Counted from the stretch's first letter, positions 1 to 9,560 are shown. The stretch: 64,000 nt of DNA from Mesostigma viride (GCA_009746045.1 RPFO01000231.1:2306900-2370899); one strand, 5' to 3'. Notes: generated by a model from the letters alone, not told the origin. Made by a program: numbers and translations.

Positions 1-407
1 AAATGACAAAATGAAACACATAGGCAACAATTAAATCCTGCCCTGGGGAACTAGGGAAGTCTGAACAGGTAAAACACCTGAGCAGGCCAGCTTGTAGAAA
101 CATAATACCAGGGAATCGAACCCCGCCCTATAAACCCCAGAATAAAGGTTCCCAGACCATTGTGTGAGGTATGTACAAATATACATTTCTTTTAAAATAG
201 AATACATGGTCTGTAATGGACCTGTCAACCTTGTGTAGTCAACAGCATGAACCCCAGCCAGAACCTGGCTGTATCCTGATTAAAATCAGAGTGAGTGTAC
301 CATGGTCCATGAGCCTTAGTACTGACTAAAATACAGGTATTATGCCAGTCACAATGCTGACACTACCACACAATCTGCTCTCCAATGCCCTATAACCAGG
401 CACCAGC

Positions 408-577
408 TTAGACAGCTTGCTGAGATGGGTCCATCAGAGACTGAAGAACCTTGTATTGCACTGCTGCCTTCTGCACTAGCTTGGTCAAAGCATCAGCAGG
501 ATTGTCAACCCCAGGGATATGCTCAATATTGGCCAAGGAGGACAATTCCTTAAGAAGGAGATAATCCAAGTCCCTAC
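408..577 (-). pseudogene. Family B RNase H C-terminus (split by insertion)
   Basis: The frame encodes the last ~55 residues of a copia-type RNase H, including DLDYLLLKE, a GVDNPADALTK tail and then a stop. The same motifs occur at the C-terminus of element A's pol (about residues 411-441 of its RT-RH frame). The upstream half ending in MARSR is at 8969 onward, so the gene was cut between the R and the DLDY codons. The GVDNPAD aspartate would be the last catalytic residue of RNase H. Dead because of the insertion. Confidence 0.88.
573..577. repeat. Target site duplication of element A, left copy
   Basis: CCTAC directly precedes the LTR start at 578, and the same five bases follow the 3' LTR at 8969-8973. 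Removing one copy restores an uninterrupted RNase H codon series in element B. Confidence 0.93.
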
Positions 578-1231
578 AGTTAGCATATTGGGGCACCAAT
601 GTGCTAGATGGATGCAGGTTGAGGAGACCTTTCCAACGCCGTGTCAACCGCCTAGAACAGACAAGGGACTAGAAAGTTATCAAGTCCCGAAGTACTGCCG
701 ACCGGTGGGCGAGGGCGGGGCACGCTCAGGGCATAGTGGACAGGACACGTGGCAGGCCGTGCCTGCACAGGCTTAGCCTGTACACTCACGTGACTGGGTC
801 ACAGTGTACTGAGGGCTCAACGGTACTGTGGCTAGTAGAAGCAAGTAACCAGCCAGCAGGTCTGCAAGGATGTAAGTCCTTGCAGGACTGTGGCAGGTCC
901 TGTGCTGTCCTAGACACAGGATAGCCAGAGATTCCTGTATGCTGCCTGCAACAAGGATGCAGGGCAGCGATACGAGGCTCTGGCAATGTAGCGTTGCCCA
1001 GCGTTGCTCATGACCGAGGAACAAGGATGGAACGAGGTTGCATATAGCTCGAGGCTCAACGAGGCAACGAGCGTCTTCACACACGAACCTTGGTCGTCAC
1101 GACGAGTGGCGAGCCTATCGAGGGTCGTAGGCCTGGTGTGAGGATAAAGGTTGCTAGCCAGCAGCCTAGGGTCATTCCAGCCGGCAAGGACCAGGAGCTC
1201 ACAAGCTCTGCTGACGAGTTGCTGCGCAAAT
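578..1231 (+). repeat. 5' LTR of element A
   Basis: The 654-bp direct repeat begins AGTTAGCATATT and ends GCTGCGCAAAT. It differs from the 3' LTR by four substitutions, near 733, 785, 796 and 843 (for example cacGctc versus cacActc). Its termini lack the usual TG...CA. Boundaries are fixed by the CCTAC duplication here and independently by the ATAGT duplication around element C. Confidence 0.93.
1041..1046 (+). promoter_or_regulatory. Candidate TATA-like box in the A LTR
   Basis: CATATA lies ~190 bp before the LTR end, a plausible distance for a U3/R promoter. It recurs in the other three A-family LTRs, and element B has a similar CTATATGAG on the minus strand near 14,650. Motif match only. 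Confidence 0.3.
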
Positions 1232-1256
1232 CGTACTATTGCTTCCAAGCGCTTTC

Positions 1257-2237
1257 ATGTCTGGTTCATCGTCAAGCAGCCACGGTGCTGGTGAGGCGAA
1301 CGAGCAGAGAGACGCGCAAGCGTTTTTCCCCTACCGTAACCAAGCAAACGCTCCAACATTCGTGCAAGCGGCCTACGTAGCGAGGCACTTGGCAGAAGAG
1401 GGGTGGGTGGCGGTGAGTGGGGGAGGCAGCAGGCCAGCGGCGGCGGACCCGATTATACAACGGGCTCGCGTCGTGATTTCTCCAGGTGAGACGGGGCGAG
1501 TGGCGGTGGAAGAGTTGGTGCGCATTCGTGACGCGCTAGCTGAAACTGCTAATCGTGTGGAGGTCGCTTATCAGGGCGCCCATATCACGCTAGCCGGTCT
1601 CGACCTAGCCAGGGAGGCGCTTAGCCAGATTGTGGCAACAGCGCTCGGCAGCACCCGACTGTTTAACCACTGGGTGGCGACAGCAGTGCTAGGAGAGGGG
1701 GTACCAGACGCCGACATCATCCGGAACGCGCGTGCTCGGGAGACGGTGAATCCTTGGAGCACGGCGGAGGTATTTGCCCAAACCATTGAGAATCTTGTTG
1801 CTGTCCTTTTGCAAGAGTCGAGAGGGTACGCAGACAGGTTCTATATTACCACGCAGCCTTTCGGAGTGTACTCCAGGCTTGATACACCGAGGCCGGAAAC
1901 CACCACTGCGTGGGGTCCGGAGGTGGAGATTGTCACGGGGGTCGAGAAGACGCCTGAAGACGTCCATTTTGAGTGGACTGACAAGCCAGAGGGCTCCGTC
2001 AAGCGCTCAGCCCAGCAGATAAACGAGGGCGACGGCACTACCGAGACCTACGAGGCAAGGCAGAGAGCTGATCTGCATATCCCTCGTGAGGTGACTCACG
2101 AGTACGATCGTTACGGCCGAGGCGAGCAGAACGAGCTTGTCGGCGGCGGTAAGCGGTGGGTACGCGATCTTGCTTGGCATCGCAACCCAGGTGAGACACA
2201 ACATCCAGTCGAACGCAAGGAGACGGGCGACCTGTGA
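1257..2237 (+). CDS. ORF0 of element A (unknown protein upstream of gag)
   Basis: A 326-residue frame starts at the first ATG after the 5' LTR (MSGSSSSSHGAGE) and precedes gag. I recognise no domain. The N-terminus is Ser/Gly-rich, the middle looks helical (DLAREALSQIVATA, AEVFAQTIENLVAVLL) and the C-terminal third is charged. The homologous frame in element C continues for ~56 more residues, because A lacks one A in the AAGGAAG run near 2220 and stops early. Element B has a different ORF in the same place. It could be an accessory nucleic-acid-binding or Gag-like product; nothing in the sequence decides this. Confidence 0.62.
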   Translation: MSGSSSSSHGAGEANEQRDAQAFFPYRNQANAPTFVQAAYVARHLAEEGWVAVSGGGSRPAAADPIIQRARVVISPGETGRVAVEELVRIRDALAETANRVEVAYQGAHITLAGLDLAREALSQIVATALGSTRLFNHWVATAVLGEGVPDADIIRNARARETVNPWSTAEVFAQTIENLVAVLLQESRGYADRFYITTQPFGVYSRLDTPRPETTTAWGPEVEIVTGVEKTPEDVHFEWTDKPEGSVKRSAQQINEGDGTTETYEARQRADLHIPREVTHEYDRYGRGEQNELVGGGKRWVRDLAWHRNPGETQHPVERKETGDL

Positions 2238-2542
2238 CCTGCGTGCTGGGAGAGTTTAACCCAGACCTCCAGATTGTCGCAGAGGCAGCAGCAGCCATAC
2301 CGGTTGCTGAGGGTGTTGAGCAGCGTCCAGACCGTGAGGAGGGGCAGGCGAGTGCAAGCCAGGAGGCGGCCTCGTCTGGAGTAAGTGCGTGAGCCTGAGT
2401 GGGTTCCAGCAGCCATATCTGCGTGTGTTTCTGTGGTATTCTATAATGCTTCGTAACACGCGCGGGGCGGCAGCGGGAGCGGGGCGGGAGCGGGGGATGG
2501 CGGGGTGAGGCAAGGGCAGACACGGGAGGCCCCGCCAACGTC

Positions 2543-3790
2543 GTGCCAGAGGGACAGGCGATCCCAACGGCAGAGGGCGTCAATGGCAGGAGGGCATCCA
2601 ACCGGAAGAGGAAAGAGGTGGCACAAGGGGAGGAGCGTGCAGGGTGGCCAACCGACGGCGTGGTGCTGACGGGGGAGGGCCAGAATGATGCTGAACGTCA
2701 AGCACCTGGTAAGAGACCATGTGTGCCTGCGTCTGGTGTTCCTGCAGCTATGTTCCTGCGCCATTAGCACCAGTAGGAGCTGCTGTCATTGGCAGTGACC
2801 CTCGTGCTTTGCCTGGGACTAGACCTCATATGAGTGCTGTGGCTGTGATGAATGGCCAGAAGCCTCTCAAGCCTCCTGTGGGACAGGAAGAGCTAGACAA
2901 GTGGTTGGAGGATATGGAGCTAGTTTCATGCTCTGTAGATCCCACTGTCAACCTTGTGCAGGTATTCCACACATCCACGACTAATAGGGATTCAAGTGAG
3001 CGTGTGAGGGACAAGGCTAGGCAGCTGTCAAGGACAAGCTGACTTGGTCTCAGTTCCTAGAGGGCCTACGTCAGGAGTTTCTGATAAGGTACTCAACCTC
3101 ACTAATCACTATAAGCTCAGCTATGATACCTTTGAGATCAAGGGCACAATAGCTGAGGAGCTGCAGCGGCTCACACGCATCAGGGAGAAGGGGGCCAAGC
3201 ATGGCTTCAATCTGACTGATAGAGCAGTGGCAGATTACTTCCTGGATCGCATGGGGCTGAGTGTGGATGGGAGAAATGCAGCTAGGATGTTTGCTGATCA
3301 GACAGATGGGACGTGGCCAGCCTTGCAAAAGGTTATTTTCAATATCCGTCCATCTGACAATGCTGCTTGCAAGGCAATCCAGGTGACTGGTGCCCCTTCA
3401 GCCTCCGCTCATCAGGTCCATGGTGACGCCCCTGGGCAGGGTGCTCAGGGAGAAACCAGACCTAGTAGGCGTCAGAGGGCTAACAGGCGCAGGCAGAATG
3501 GTAACCAGGGTGGCAAGGGCCAGCAGCAGGGATCCAAAGGCAAGGGTCAGCAGCAGGCTGGTGGTCACCAGGGTGGTCAGCAGAACAAGGGTGGCCAAGG
3601 GCAAGGCAAGAGCCAGGGCCAGGGCACCCAGGCCAGTCAGAGCAGCCAGAACCAGGGTGGCCTGAAGAAGGCTGCTGCTGGGAAGGATGACAAATGCTTT
3701 GGATGTGGCAGGACGGGTCATTGGCGACGTGACTGCCCAGACCAGGCCAAGTCTGCTGGAGCAGGCTCTGGCCAGGTGGGTAAGCCATGA
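2543..3790 (+). pseudogene. gag: gag of element A (two frameshifts)
   Basis: This is the capsid/nucleocapsid polyprotein, which would package element RNA in cytoplasmic particles. The C-terminal half (3044-3790) is open and contains a Gln/Gly/Lys-rich basic tract followed by the zinc knuckle CFGCGRTGHWRRDC (CX2CX4HX4C). Compared with the intact 416-residue gag of element C, A lacks one C near 2751 and one G near 3023. The frame opens at a GTG at 2543 with no in-frame ATG until 2830, so the true start is uncertain. The stop at 3788-3790 is UGA followed by CUU and stays in frame with pol. Confidence 0.82.
3788..3790 (+). promoter_or_regulatory. In-frame UGA between gag and pol (candidate readthrough site)
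   Basis: The reading is AAG CCA TGA CTT GAG ATG, with gag and pol in the same frame and no other stop between them. Element C has the same junction and family B has CAG TGA CTG. UGA followed by CU is a leaky context in several retroviral and viral systems. Confidence 0.55.
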
Positions 3791-5017
3791 CTTGAGATGT
3801 TGTCCCCTGTAAATAGTCAATCACCCCTAGTGGGACGAACAGTTGTACATAGTAATGGGGGTGTCCCTCTTGTGCAGCAGCAAGGGGTTGGGAATGATGA
3901 GGTGCTTCCACTCAATGATTGCAATAACGCTGCTGCAGCAGTGGAATTCCCTGTGCCTGTGGCAGGTGCAGGGTCTCCAGTTTTGGGGTTGACTCTGGGA
4001 GTCAAGCCGCCAGACTGGAAGGACCTGCAGCTTCTGTGGGAACCGGGGCTGGCTCTGGGAGCCGAGCTACCTTGGAGGAGGTCCCTGGAGCAAGAGAACA
4101 GCAGGTGGGTCGTGCTATCCCAAGCACACAGTCTTTGTCACGTTCCTCTCTGTGCAGCCAGGCTGACAGGGGGTTGAGCTATGCTCAGGCTGGAAACACT
4201 CTACACCATATCTTTGGCCACTCTAAGCAGGCAGAGATGTTTGCTTGGAAGATTGGCAAGGAGCCTTTGCTAGAGGCCTGCAGTGCAGCTGCTCAGAATT
4301 GTGTCTGTCAGGAGAATGCTGTTCGCCTCCCACAGTCCCATGCCAGAGAACCTGCTAGAGAGCGGGGGGATATCCAGGTGGACATCCAACACATCAGGGG
4401 CATGTATCTGTTGGTGGGGGTGGATAGGTTTAGCAGATATAGGTTGCTGACCATTCTTCCTGGAATGCAGGAGCATCAGCTGTTGATGGGTCTCCAGTCT
4501 TTGTTGCCAGGCTTTGGGGTGTACACCAAGGTGCAAGCTGACTTGCAGTTTGACTGCTTGATCAAGCTGGCTGACCAGCTTCCTTGTAAGTTGGTAGTGG
4601 TCCCTAGGGAATCCCATGGGCAGCAGGGAGCTGTAGAGAGATCTATACGTGAAGTAAAAACAGTGGTGCTAGCAGCTAGAGTGTGCCTGTTGTGGCATCA
4701 GCTCTAGAGAAAGCAGCTTGGTGTAAGGGGATTGAGGAGCAGCTTAACCACAGGGTAACCTATTACTATGATGGTGTGGCAGTCTCTCCCCTGGCATTGC
4801 AGTTTGGTATGCTATCACAGGACGTGGTGGCAGCCTGCCTGAAGAAGGCAGACAGGGTGTTTTCCAGATTGAGGCGTAAGGACAAGGGTTGGAAAATGCT
4901 GAGGCCCCAGGTGGGACTGAGGGTCAGGATGTGGAAGGAACCGTCATTACCAGGCAAGCGTGGCAAGTGGCAAGATGGGCAGGTAACCCATGTTGAGAAG
5001 CTAACCATTCTTGTCTG
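3791..5017 (+). pseudogene. Integrase region of element A pol
   Basis: Integrase would insert the cDNA. The frame at 4036-4707 shows an HX4H pair (residues 57 and 62), then C-V-C (89, 91) instead of the usual CX2C, then the catalytic triad: D116 in VDIQHI, D169 in ADLQF and E201 in QQGAVER. The D-to-E spacing is 31, shorter than the common 35. The frame then shifts (~4685) into 4683-~4995, which carries the C-terminal RXWKEPSLPGKRGKW SH3-like part, and shifts again near 4996 where element C has GAGGAAG and A has GAGAAG. A four-base difference near 3972 also separates the gag-pol linker from this frame. Inactive as it stands. Confidence 0.8.
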
Positions 5018-5986
5018 GTGGCTTTGGAGAGTAATCCCAAGCACGTGTACAGGCTATCCTGGGCTCACGTCAAGGAGAGAAGGCCAACTGCAATCTGGCC
5101 TGAAGACGGCCCTGATCCTCCCTTGGAGGGAGATGAGCAGGATGAGAGCCAGGCAGCAGATGCTAACCCACCATGCTTGGATTATGGTCTGTCCTGGATG
5201 GATGAGGGTGAGCAGGAGTCTGCTGAGACGTCTGTCACAAGGCCAGAGGTGGCCAGGGCTGCACCACAGTCCAGGGGGCTGCTTATGGCGGACATCATTC
5301 GAGCTCTGCAGAACAGCAAGCGTGATCCCAAGGTATCTAAGCTCACGGGATGGGGGTCATGTGGGGCACCAGCACTAGAAGTGGATACCAACTCACAGGT
5401 GTCCATTCTAAGGGTAGAGGATGCTGCAGGCTTGCAGTGGTCATCCCCTAGCTGCCTAGCTGTGTCTGATTTCTCTGGGAATGTGTCCATGAAGATCTTG
5501 GGAGAAGTGAGTGTGCCTATCCTGGGGGTGCCCACCACGTTCAGTGTGGTTGAAGGGTATCAGGGGCCTGCCATTCTAGGTCAGAACTTCTTGTGCTTAC
5601 CAGGGGTGAGGATATCCTCTGAGGAGCTAGCATTAGAAGGGCAGGGCCGCCTTCCCTTGCAGAGATATCGCTACTCCCAGGGTCTTAGTGTGGCTGTAAG
5701 GGCTGTGAGGGGTCTAGAGGCAGAGGGTCCTGATACAAAGGAGCCCATTGCTGGGGACCTGCTGATCCTCCCTACTACGTTTGACCCACGTGAGTTGGGT
5801 GTGCAGAGGTACCAGATCCCAGGAACGAGTCCTGTACCTTGGCGCAAGCTAGTGGAGATGATGCAAAGCCCCAAGATGGCTAAGGCATGGACTCTTGGCT
5901 TTGTTGCTTCTGGGCATGAGTGGATAGTTGCCAACTGTGCAGAGCCTGTGGATGTCCTCCCTGAGGATCACCAGCTGCTCAGTTGA
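5018..5986 (+). pseudogene. Retropepsin-like protease domain of element A, located after integrase
   Basis: The start of this frame is the end of the integrase C-terminal domain (HVYRLSWAHVKE). At residues 120-131 it reads LEVDTNSQVSIL, matching the retropepsin active-site box (normally DTGA..S) with N for G; D123 is encoded at 5384. About 60 residues later AILGQNFL (185-192) matches the conserved ILG-x-x-FL turn. A 45-residue acidic linker precedes it. The frame ends early at 5986 because one G is missing near 5982; element C reads straight on into RT. A single catalytic Asp means it would act as a dimer. The domain call rests on motif pattern, not alignment. Confidence 0.68.
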
Positions 5987-7380
5987 TGTTTGTCCTCAAG
6001 CTCAAGGAGGTAGATGGCGTGCAGGTGCCACATGTTAGACCAGTTGTGACTGAGTACCATGGCACTGGACAGTTAGCAGATGAGGAGCTTTACACACCAG
6101 GGATGCTGCATGATACATGGAGGATTTTGTTGTGCATTTATTTGTCTTTTCTGCAGAAGGGGATACCCTATAGCTCTGTGTTGGTAGATTTCAAGAGGGC
6201 TTTTCTTAAGGGTGATCAGCAGGAAGCACAGGATACTTGGCGCACAATACCCCCTTTCTTTGTTAAGGTGCCTGCAGTGTGGAGGGCAGAGCTGAAGACG
6301 AGGTATTTGAGGATTCTCAAAGGCGTGGAAGGCCTTAGATCGAGTCCCATCATCTGGAGGAAGAGCTTGGAGAAGTACCTCAGGTCTGTCTGTGGTCTCT
6401 CAGTCTCTCCAGTTGATCCTTGTCTGTTTCAGGGTAGCTATGAGGGGCTGCCAGCGTTTGCCTCCCTGCATGGTGATGATCTGCATCTCCTGGGCCATCC
6501 CACTTGGCAAGAGTTGACTCTGGCCAGGATCCAGAAACGGTTTGAACTGGGTAAGATCCAGTACATGGTTGAGAATGAGCCCATGGTGTTTTGTGGAATG
6601 CAGGCGACCTTGGTCCATCAGCAGGGTACATGGTCCATCCAGCTGGAGGGTGGTAAGGATTATCCTCAGCAGATCATAGATGCCTTGCAGGAGCCCATCA
6701 CCCAGGCCAGATGTGCAACAATACGAGGTATGTTGGCATGGCTGGCCAGCATTTGTGCTCCTGACCTGTTGGTACTGAGTCGGTTGACCGATTCCCAACT
6801 GGTTGAGGTGGGTGCTGAGAGAGTGGTAGAGGCTGTTCGCATGTCTCCCCCTCTCATGCTGGGTCCTTTGGATTTGTACAGGCCTTTTGACATGATGCTC
6901 TATGTGGACAGTTCTATGGATAGTAGGAAGGTCACAGAGGTCAGGGGCCGTGCAGCAGCATTAATATCCCTGGTGCAGGAACAGTCCTCTCTGGTCTGCT
7001 GGTACAGTCGGTTGCAAAACAGGGTAACTCCCAGCAGTGACATTGCTGAGTGCAGGGCAATCTGTGAAGGGCTTCATACTGCTCTTTACTTGAGGGAGCT
7101 ATTTTACCAGCTATGTCAAGTGGCTTCCTGTCGGTTGCAGATGCACACACTGGTAAGAACTGACAGCATGGGCATGGTGCAGTTTGTGCACAGGCAGCTG
7201 GCCAGGAGCAGGGACCTTGATTATTTGTTGCTCAAGGAAATGTCTTGCTTAGCTAACATTGAACATGTGGCTGGCGTGGACAACCCTGCAGATGCTCTCA
7301 CCAAGCTGGAGGAGAAGGCTGAGCTGCAATACCCTTTGCTTCGTGGGCTCATGGCCTCCAAGGGGGGAGGGCCAGAGTAG
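5983..7380 (+). CDS. Reverse transcriptase-RNase H of element A
   Basis: This 465-residue open frame copies element RNA into DNA. RT motifs: D69 in LVDFKRAFLKGD, EGLRSSPIIW in place of copia YGLKQ.PR.W, and the catalytic box ASLHGDDLHL (D165, D166), where copia usually has YVDD. RNase H follows with D309 (LYVDSS), E356 (IAECRA), D394 (RTDSMG) and D433 (GVDNPAD), a complete DEDD set. Order and spacing match Ty1/copia. It is cut from the upstream pol by the frameshift at ~5982 and so has no proper start of its own. Confidence 0.88.
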   Translation: MMFVLKLKEVDGVQVPHVRPVVTEYHGTGQLADEELYTPGMLHDTWRILLCIYLSFLQKGIPYSSVLVDFKRAFLKGDQQEAQDTWRTIPPFFVKVPAVWRAELKTRYLRILKGVEGLRSSPIIWRKSLEKYLRSVCGLSVSPVDPCLFQGSYEGLPAFASLHGDDLHLLGHPTWQELTLARIQKRFELGKIQYMVENEPMVFCGMQATLVHQQGTWSIQLEGGKDYPQQIIDALQEPITQARCATIRGMLAWLASICAPDLLVLSRLTDSQLVEVGAERVVEAVRMSPPLMLGPLDLYRPFDMMLYVDSSMDSRKVTEVRGRAAALISLVQEQSSLVCWYSRLQNRVTPSSDIAECRAICEGLHTALYLRELFYQLCQVASCRLQMHTLVRTDSMGMVQFVHRQLARSRDLDYLLLKEMSCLANIEHVAGVDNPADALTKLEEKAELQYPLLRGLMASKGGGPE

Positions 7381-8314
7381 ACCAAACAGCCTTGCTCTAG
7401 GTGGGAGGCATCCCAGTGGGCTGGGCAGCCACGTGGTGGCTGACAGCAGGTCCTTCAGAGTTCAGACACACTCTGCTGGACAGGGGTCAGGGTGGAGTCA
7501 CTCCCCTGGCTGAGAATTTCGCCTGGCTCTGTCATGGAGCTGCAGAAGAGTCTTAAGGACTTTGTAATGGGCCTTGGGTCTTCATGGAATGGACCCTGCA
7601 AGGGCAGCCCAAGTGTTGGCTCTAACAGGTTGCTGTACATTTGTATATATTCTCTGTAACCAACCTGTTGCATGCTAATAAAATCCCTGGTTGTGTGACC
7701 ATGTTGGACGTGGTTGCCAGGGGCCTCACTATGGGTTATACTCCTTTATAATAAAACATAATCTTGTTATTGTCATGTTTGTTGTTTGTGATGCTCAGTT
7801 CCAGGAGCTGATCCAAACCTGGAGGATGGGGTGGGGTTCGATTCCCCAGCTGACCTCAGCCTGGCATGTATGAATCCTGAGTTTATCCCTCAGTGAGGAC
7901 ATGGGCTCCCCATGTGTTGGCTAACATTTGTCAGGGCTCTCTCAGTCTTTGGAAGGATTTAAAAGATAAAGGAGGCTCCGTGGCGGGCGCCATATGAACG
8001 GGCGCCTGTGATAACTGGATGACCAGGAACTCACAATAGTACGTTCATGGACTCCTCTATCCAAACTCCTCTGACTAAGTGAAGACCTAACTTTAATCTA
8101 CACCAGGTTCCCAAAGAAAGGGTTGGGATGTCATGTGGGTCAGAGGGCAACCTTTGAACCAATGAGCAGGCCTAGCTAATATTTGGAGGCACCTCAGGTT
8201 CCAAAAGAAAAGGCAGGTCTGGTCTCTGGGAGGGATCAGATGTCTGAAGGCTTGTGGGGACAGTGGCTGATAGGTTCTCAGGCTGGTCCAAGCTCCAAAA
8301 CAAGAAAGGGTTGG
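7381..8314 (+). other. 3' untranslated region of element A
   Basis: A ~930-bp stretch between the pol stop and the 3' LTR with no ORF of interest. It contains AATAAA-like signals (7677-7683, 7751-7757), the T-arm-like motif at 7833-7847, and a purine-rich CAAGAAAGGGTTGG just before the LTR that could serve as the polypurine tract. Confidence 0.7.
7833..7847 (+). promoter_or_regulatory. tRNA T-arm / B-box-like motif in the 3' UTR
   Basis: GGGGTTCGATTCCCC forms a perfect T-stem-loop and matches the pol III B-box consensus GGTTCGANTCC. A D-arm-like GCTCAGTT..AGGAGC sits ~35-45 bp upstream, but no acceptor stem can be paired. The motif is shared with element C (27,938-27,952) and family B (112-124). 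Confidence 0.55.
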
Positions 8315-8968
8315 AGTTAGCATATTGGGGCACCAATGTGCTAGATGGATGCAGGTTGAGGAGACCTTTCCAACGCCGTGTCAACCGCCTAGAACAGACA
8401 AGGGACTAGAAAGTTATCAAGTCCCGAAGTACTGCCGACCGGTGGGCGAGGGCGGGGCACACTCAGGGCATAGTGGACAGGACACGTGGCAGGCCGTGCC
8501 TGCACAGGCTTAGCCTGTACTCTCACGTGACTGGGACACAGTGTACTGAGGGCTCAACGGTACTGTGGCTAGTAGAAGCCAGTAACCAGCCAGCAGGTCT
8601 GCAAGGATGTAAGTCCTTGCAGGACTGTGGCAGGTCCTGTGCTGTCCTAGACACAGGATAGCCAGAGATTCCTGTATGCTGCCTGCAACAAGGATGCAGG
8701 GCAGCGATACGAGGCTCTGGCAATGTAGCGTTGCCCAGCGTTGCTCATGACCGAGGAACAAGGATGGAACGAGGTTGCATATAGCTCGAGGCTCAACGAG
8801 GCAACGAGCGTCTTCACACACGAACCTTGGTCGTCACGACGAGTGGCGAGCCTATCGAGGGTCGTAGGCCTGGTGTGAGGATAAAGGTTGCTAGCCAGCA
8901 GCCTAGGGTCATTCCAGCCGGCAAGGACCAGGAGCTCACAAGCTCTGCTGACGAGTTGCTGCGCAAAT
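8315..8968 (+). repeat. 3' LTR of element A
   Basis: 654 bp, same ends as the 5' LTR. By eye it is identical to both LTRs of element C, so the four substitutions that separate A's LTRs lie in its 5' copy. Followed directly by the CCTAC duplication at 8969-8973. Confidence 0.93.
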
Positions 8969-9560
8969 CCTACTTCTGGCCATCTGCCTGTGCACAAACT
9001 GCACCATCCCCATGGAGTCTGTTTTGAGAAGAGTGGTAACCTGAAGTGGCCAAGGAGTGTTAGAAGTCATCTGATGAAGCAACTCCTTCAGATAAAGGCT
9101 TGTGTGAATGCCTTCACAAATAGCCCTGCATTCTGCCACATCACTACTGACAGCCACCCGTTTGTGCAGGCGACTGAACCAGCTCACCAAACTCCCCAGG
9201 CCTTCCTGTCTGAGCACAAAGAGCCCTGCAGCCCTGCCCCTGACCTTGGAGACCTGCCTGCTGTCCATTGAGCTATCCACATACAGCTCCATGCAAATGG
9301 GTTGTGATAAATCCACTGCAGACAACAGAATGCCAGACGAAGCCCTGACCTGATCAGCCACCTTGGCAGACCCTAGCTCTGTCAGCATGTCATCAGGCAA
9401 CCTGGCTATGACCATAAGGTCTGGCCTGGAAATGCCTGCCACCCAAGCAGCCATGCCCCTCACCATGGGACACAGTGCCTGTGTGATGACTGGAGGAAGC
9501 TTGCTAATGAGGGTCTCTTGATAATCGTTGCCCCCCACCAGCAGCATACGCCACTCCCCC
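8969..9560 (-). pseudogene. Family B RT end and RNase H (5' portion)
   Basis: The frame continues pol after a one-base insertion in a G run near 9555 (the + strand C run beside the cactcc). It encodes the RT thumb region, the APDL-like RPDLMVIARL, LYVDSSMDS, a VAECRA glutamate and KTDSMGMV, then ends in MARSR at the insertion point of element A. The last RNase H aspartate is on the other side of the insertion at 408-577. Confidence 0.85.

Larger units (their letters stand above)
1..577 (-). mobile_element. Family B copia-like element, 3' part (left of the element A insertion)
   Basis: This is the 3' end of a minus-strand copia-like retrotransposon whose remainder lies at 8969-~15,200. The RNase H reading frame stops at 577 and resumes at 8969 once element A and one copy of the 5-bp duplication are removed. 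Positions 1-407 are 3' non-coding sequence. They include the T-arm-like motif at 112-124, and no 3' LTR can be recognised, so it probably lies beyond position 1. Confidence 0.88.
578..8968 (+). mobile_element. Element A: copia-like LTR retrotransposon with IN-PR-RT order
   Basis: This is a complete 8.39-kb element with 654-bp LTRs, inserted into family B. Internal order is ORF0, gag, integrase, protease, RT-RNase H, then a ~0.93-kb 3' UTR. The gag stop is a single in-frame UGA before pol. Coding parts are nearly identical to element C but broken by at least seven small indels. The two LTRs differ at four of 654 positions by eye, so insertion is fairly recent. RT and RNase H place it near Ty1/copia, but the protease position, the HGDD motif and the LTR termini do not fit canonical copia. 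Confidence 0.93.

Noticed and set aside
1239..1380. Upstream LTR-overlapping ORFs near the element A start
   Set aside because: They begin at non-ATG codons inside the LTR; the conserved frame starts at ATG 1257.
7770..7860. Possible tRNA gene
   Set aside because: T-arm and a D-arm-like segment are present, but no acceptor stem pairs and the anticodon arm is irregular.
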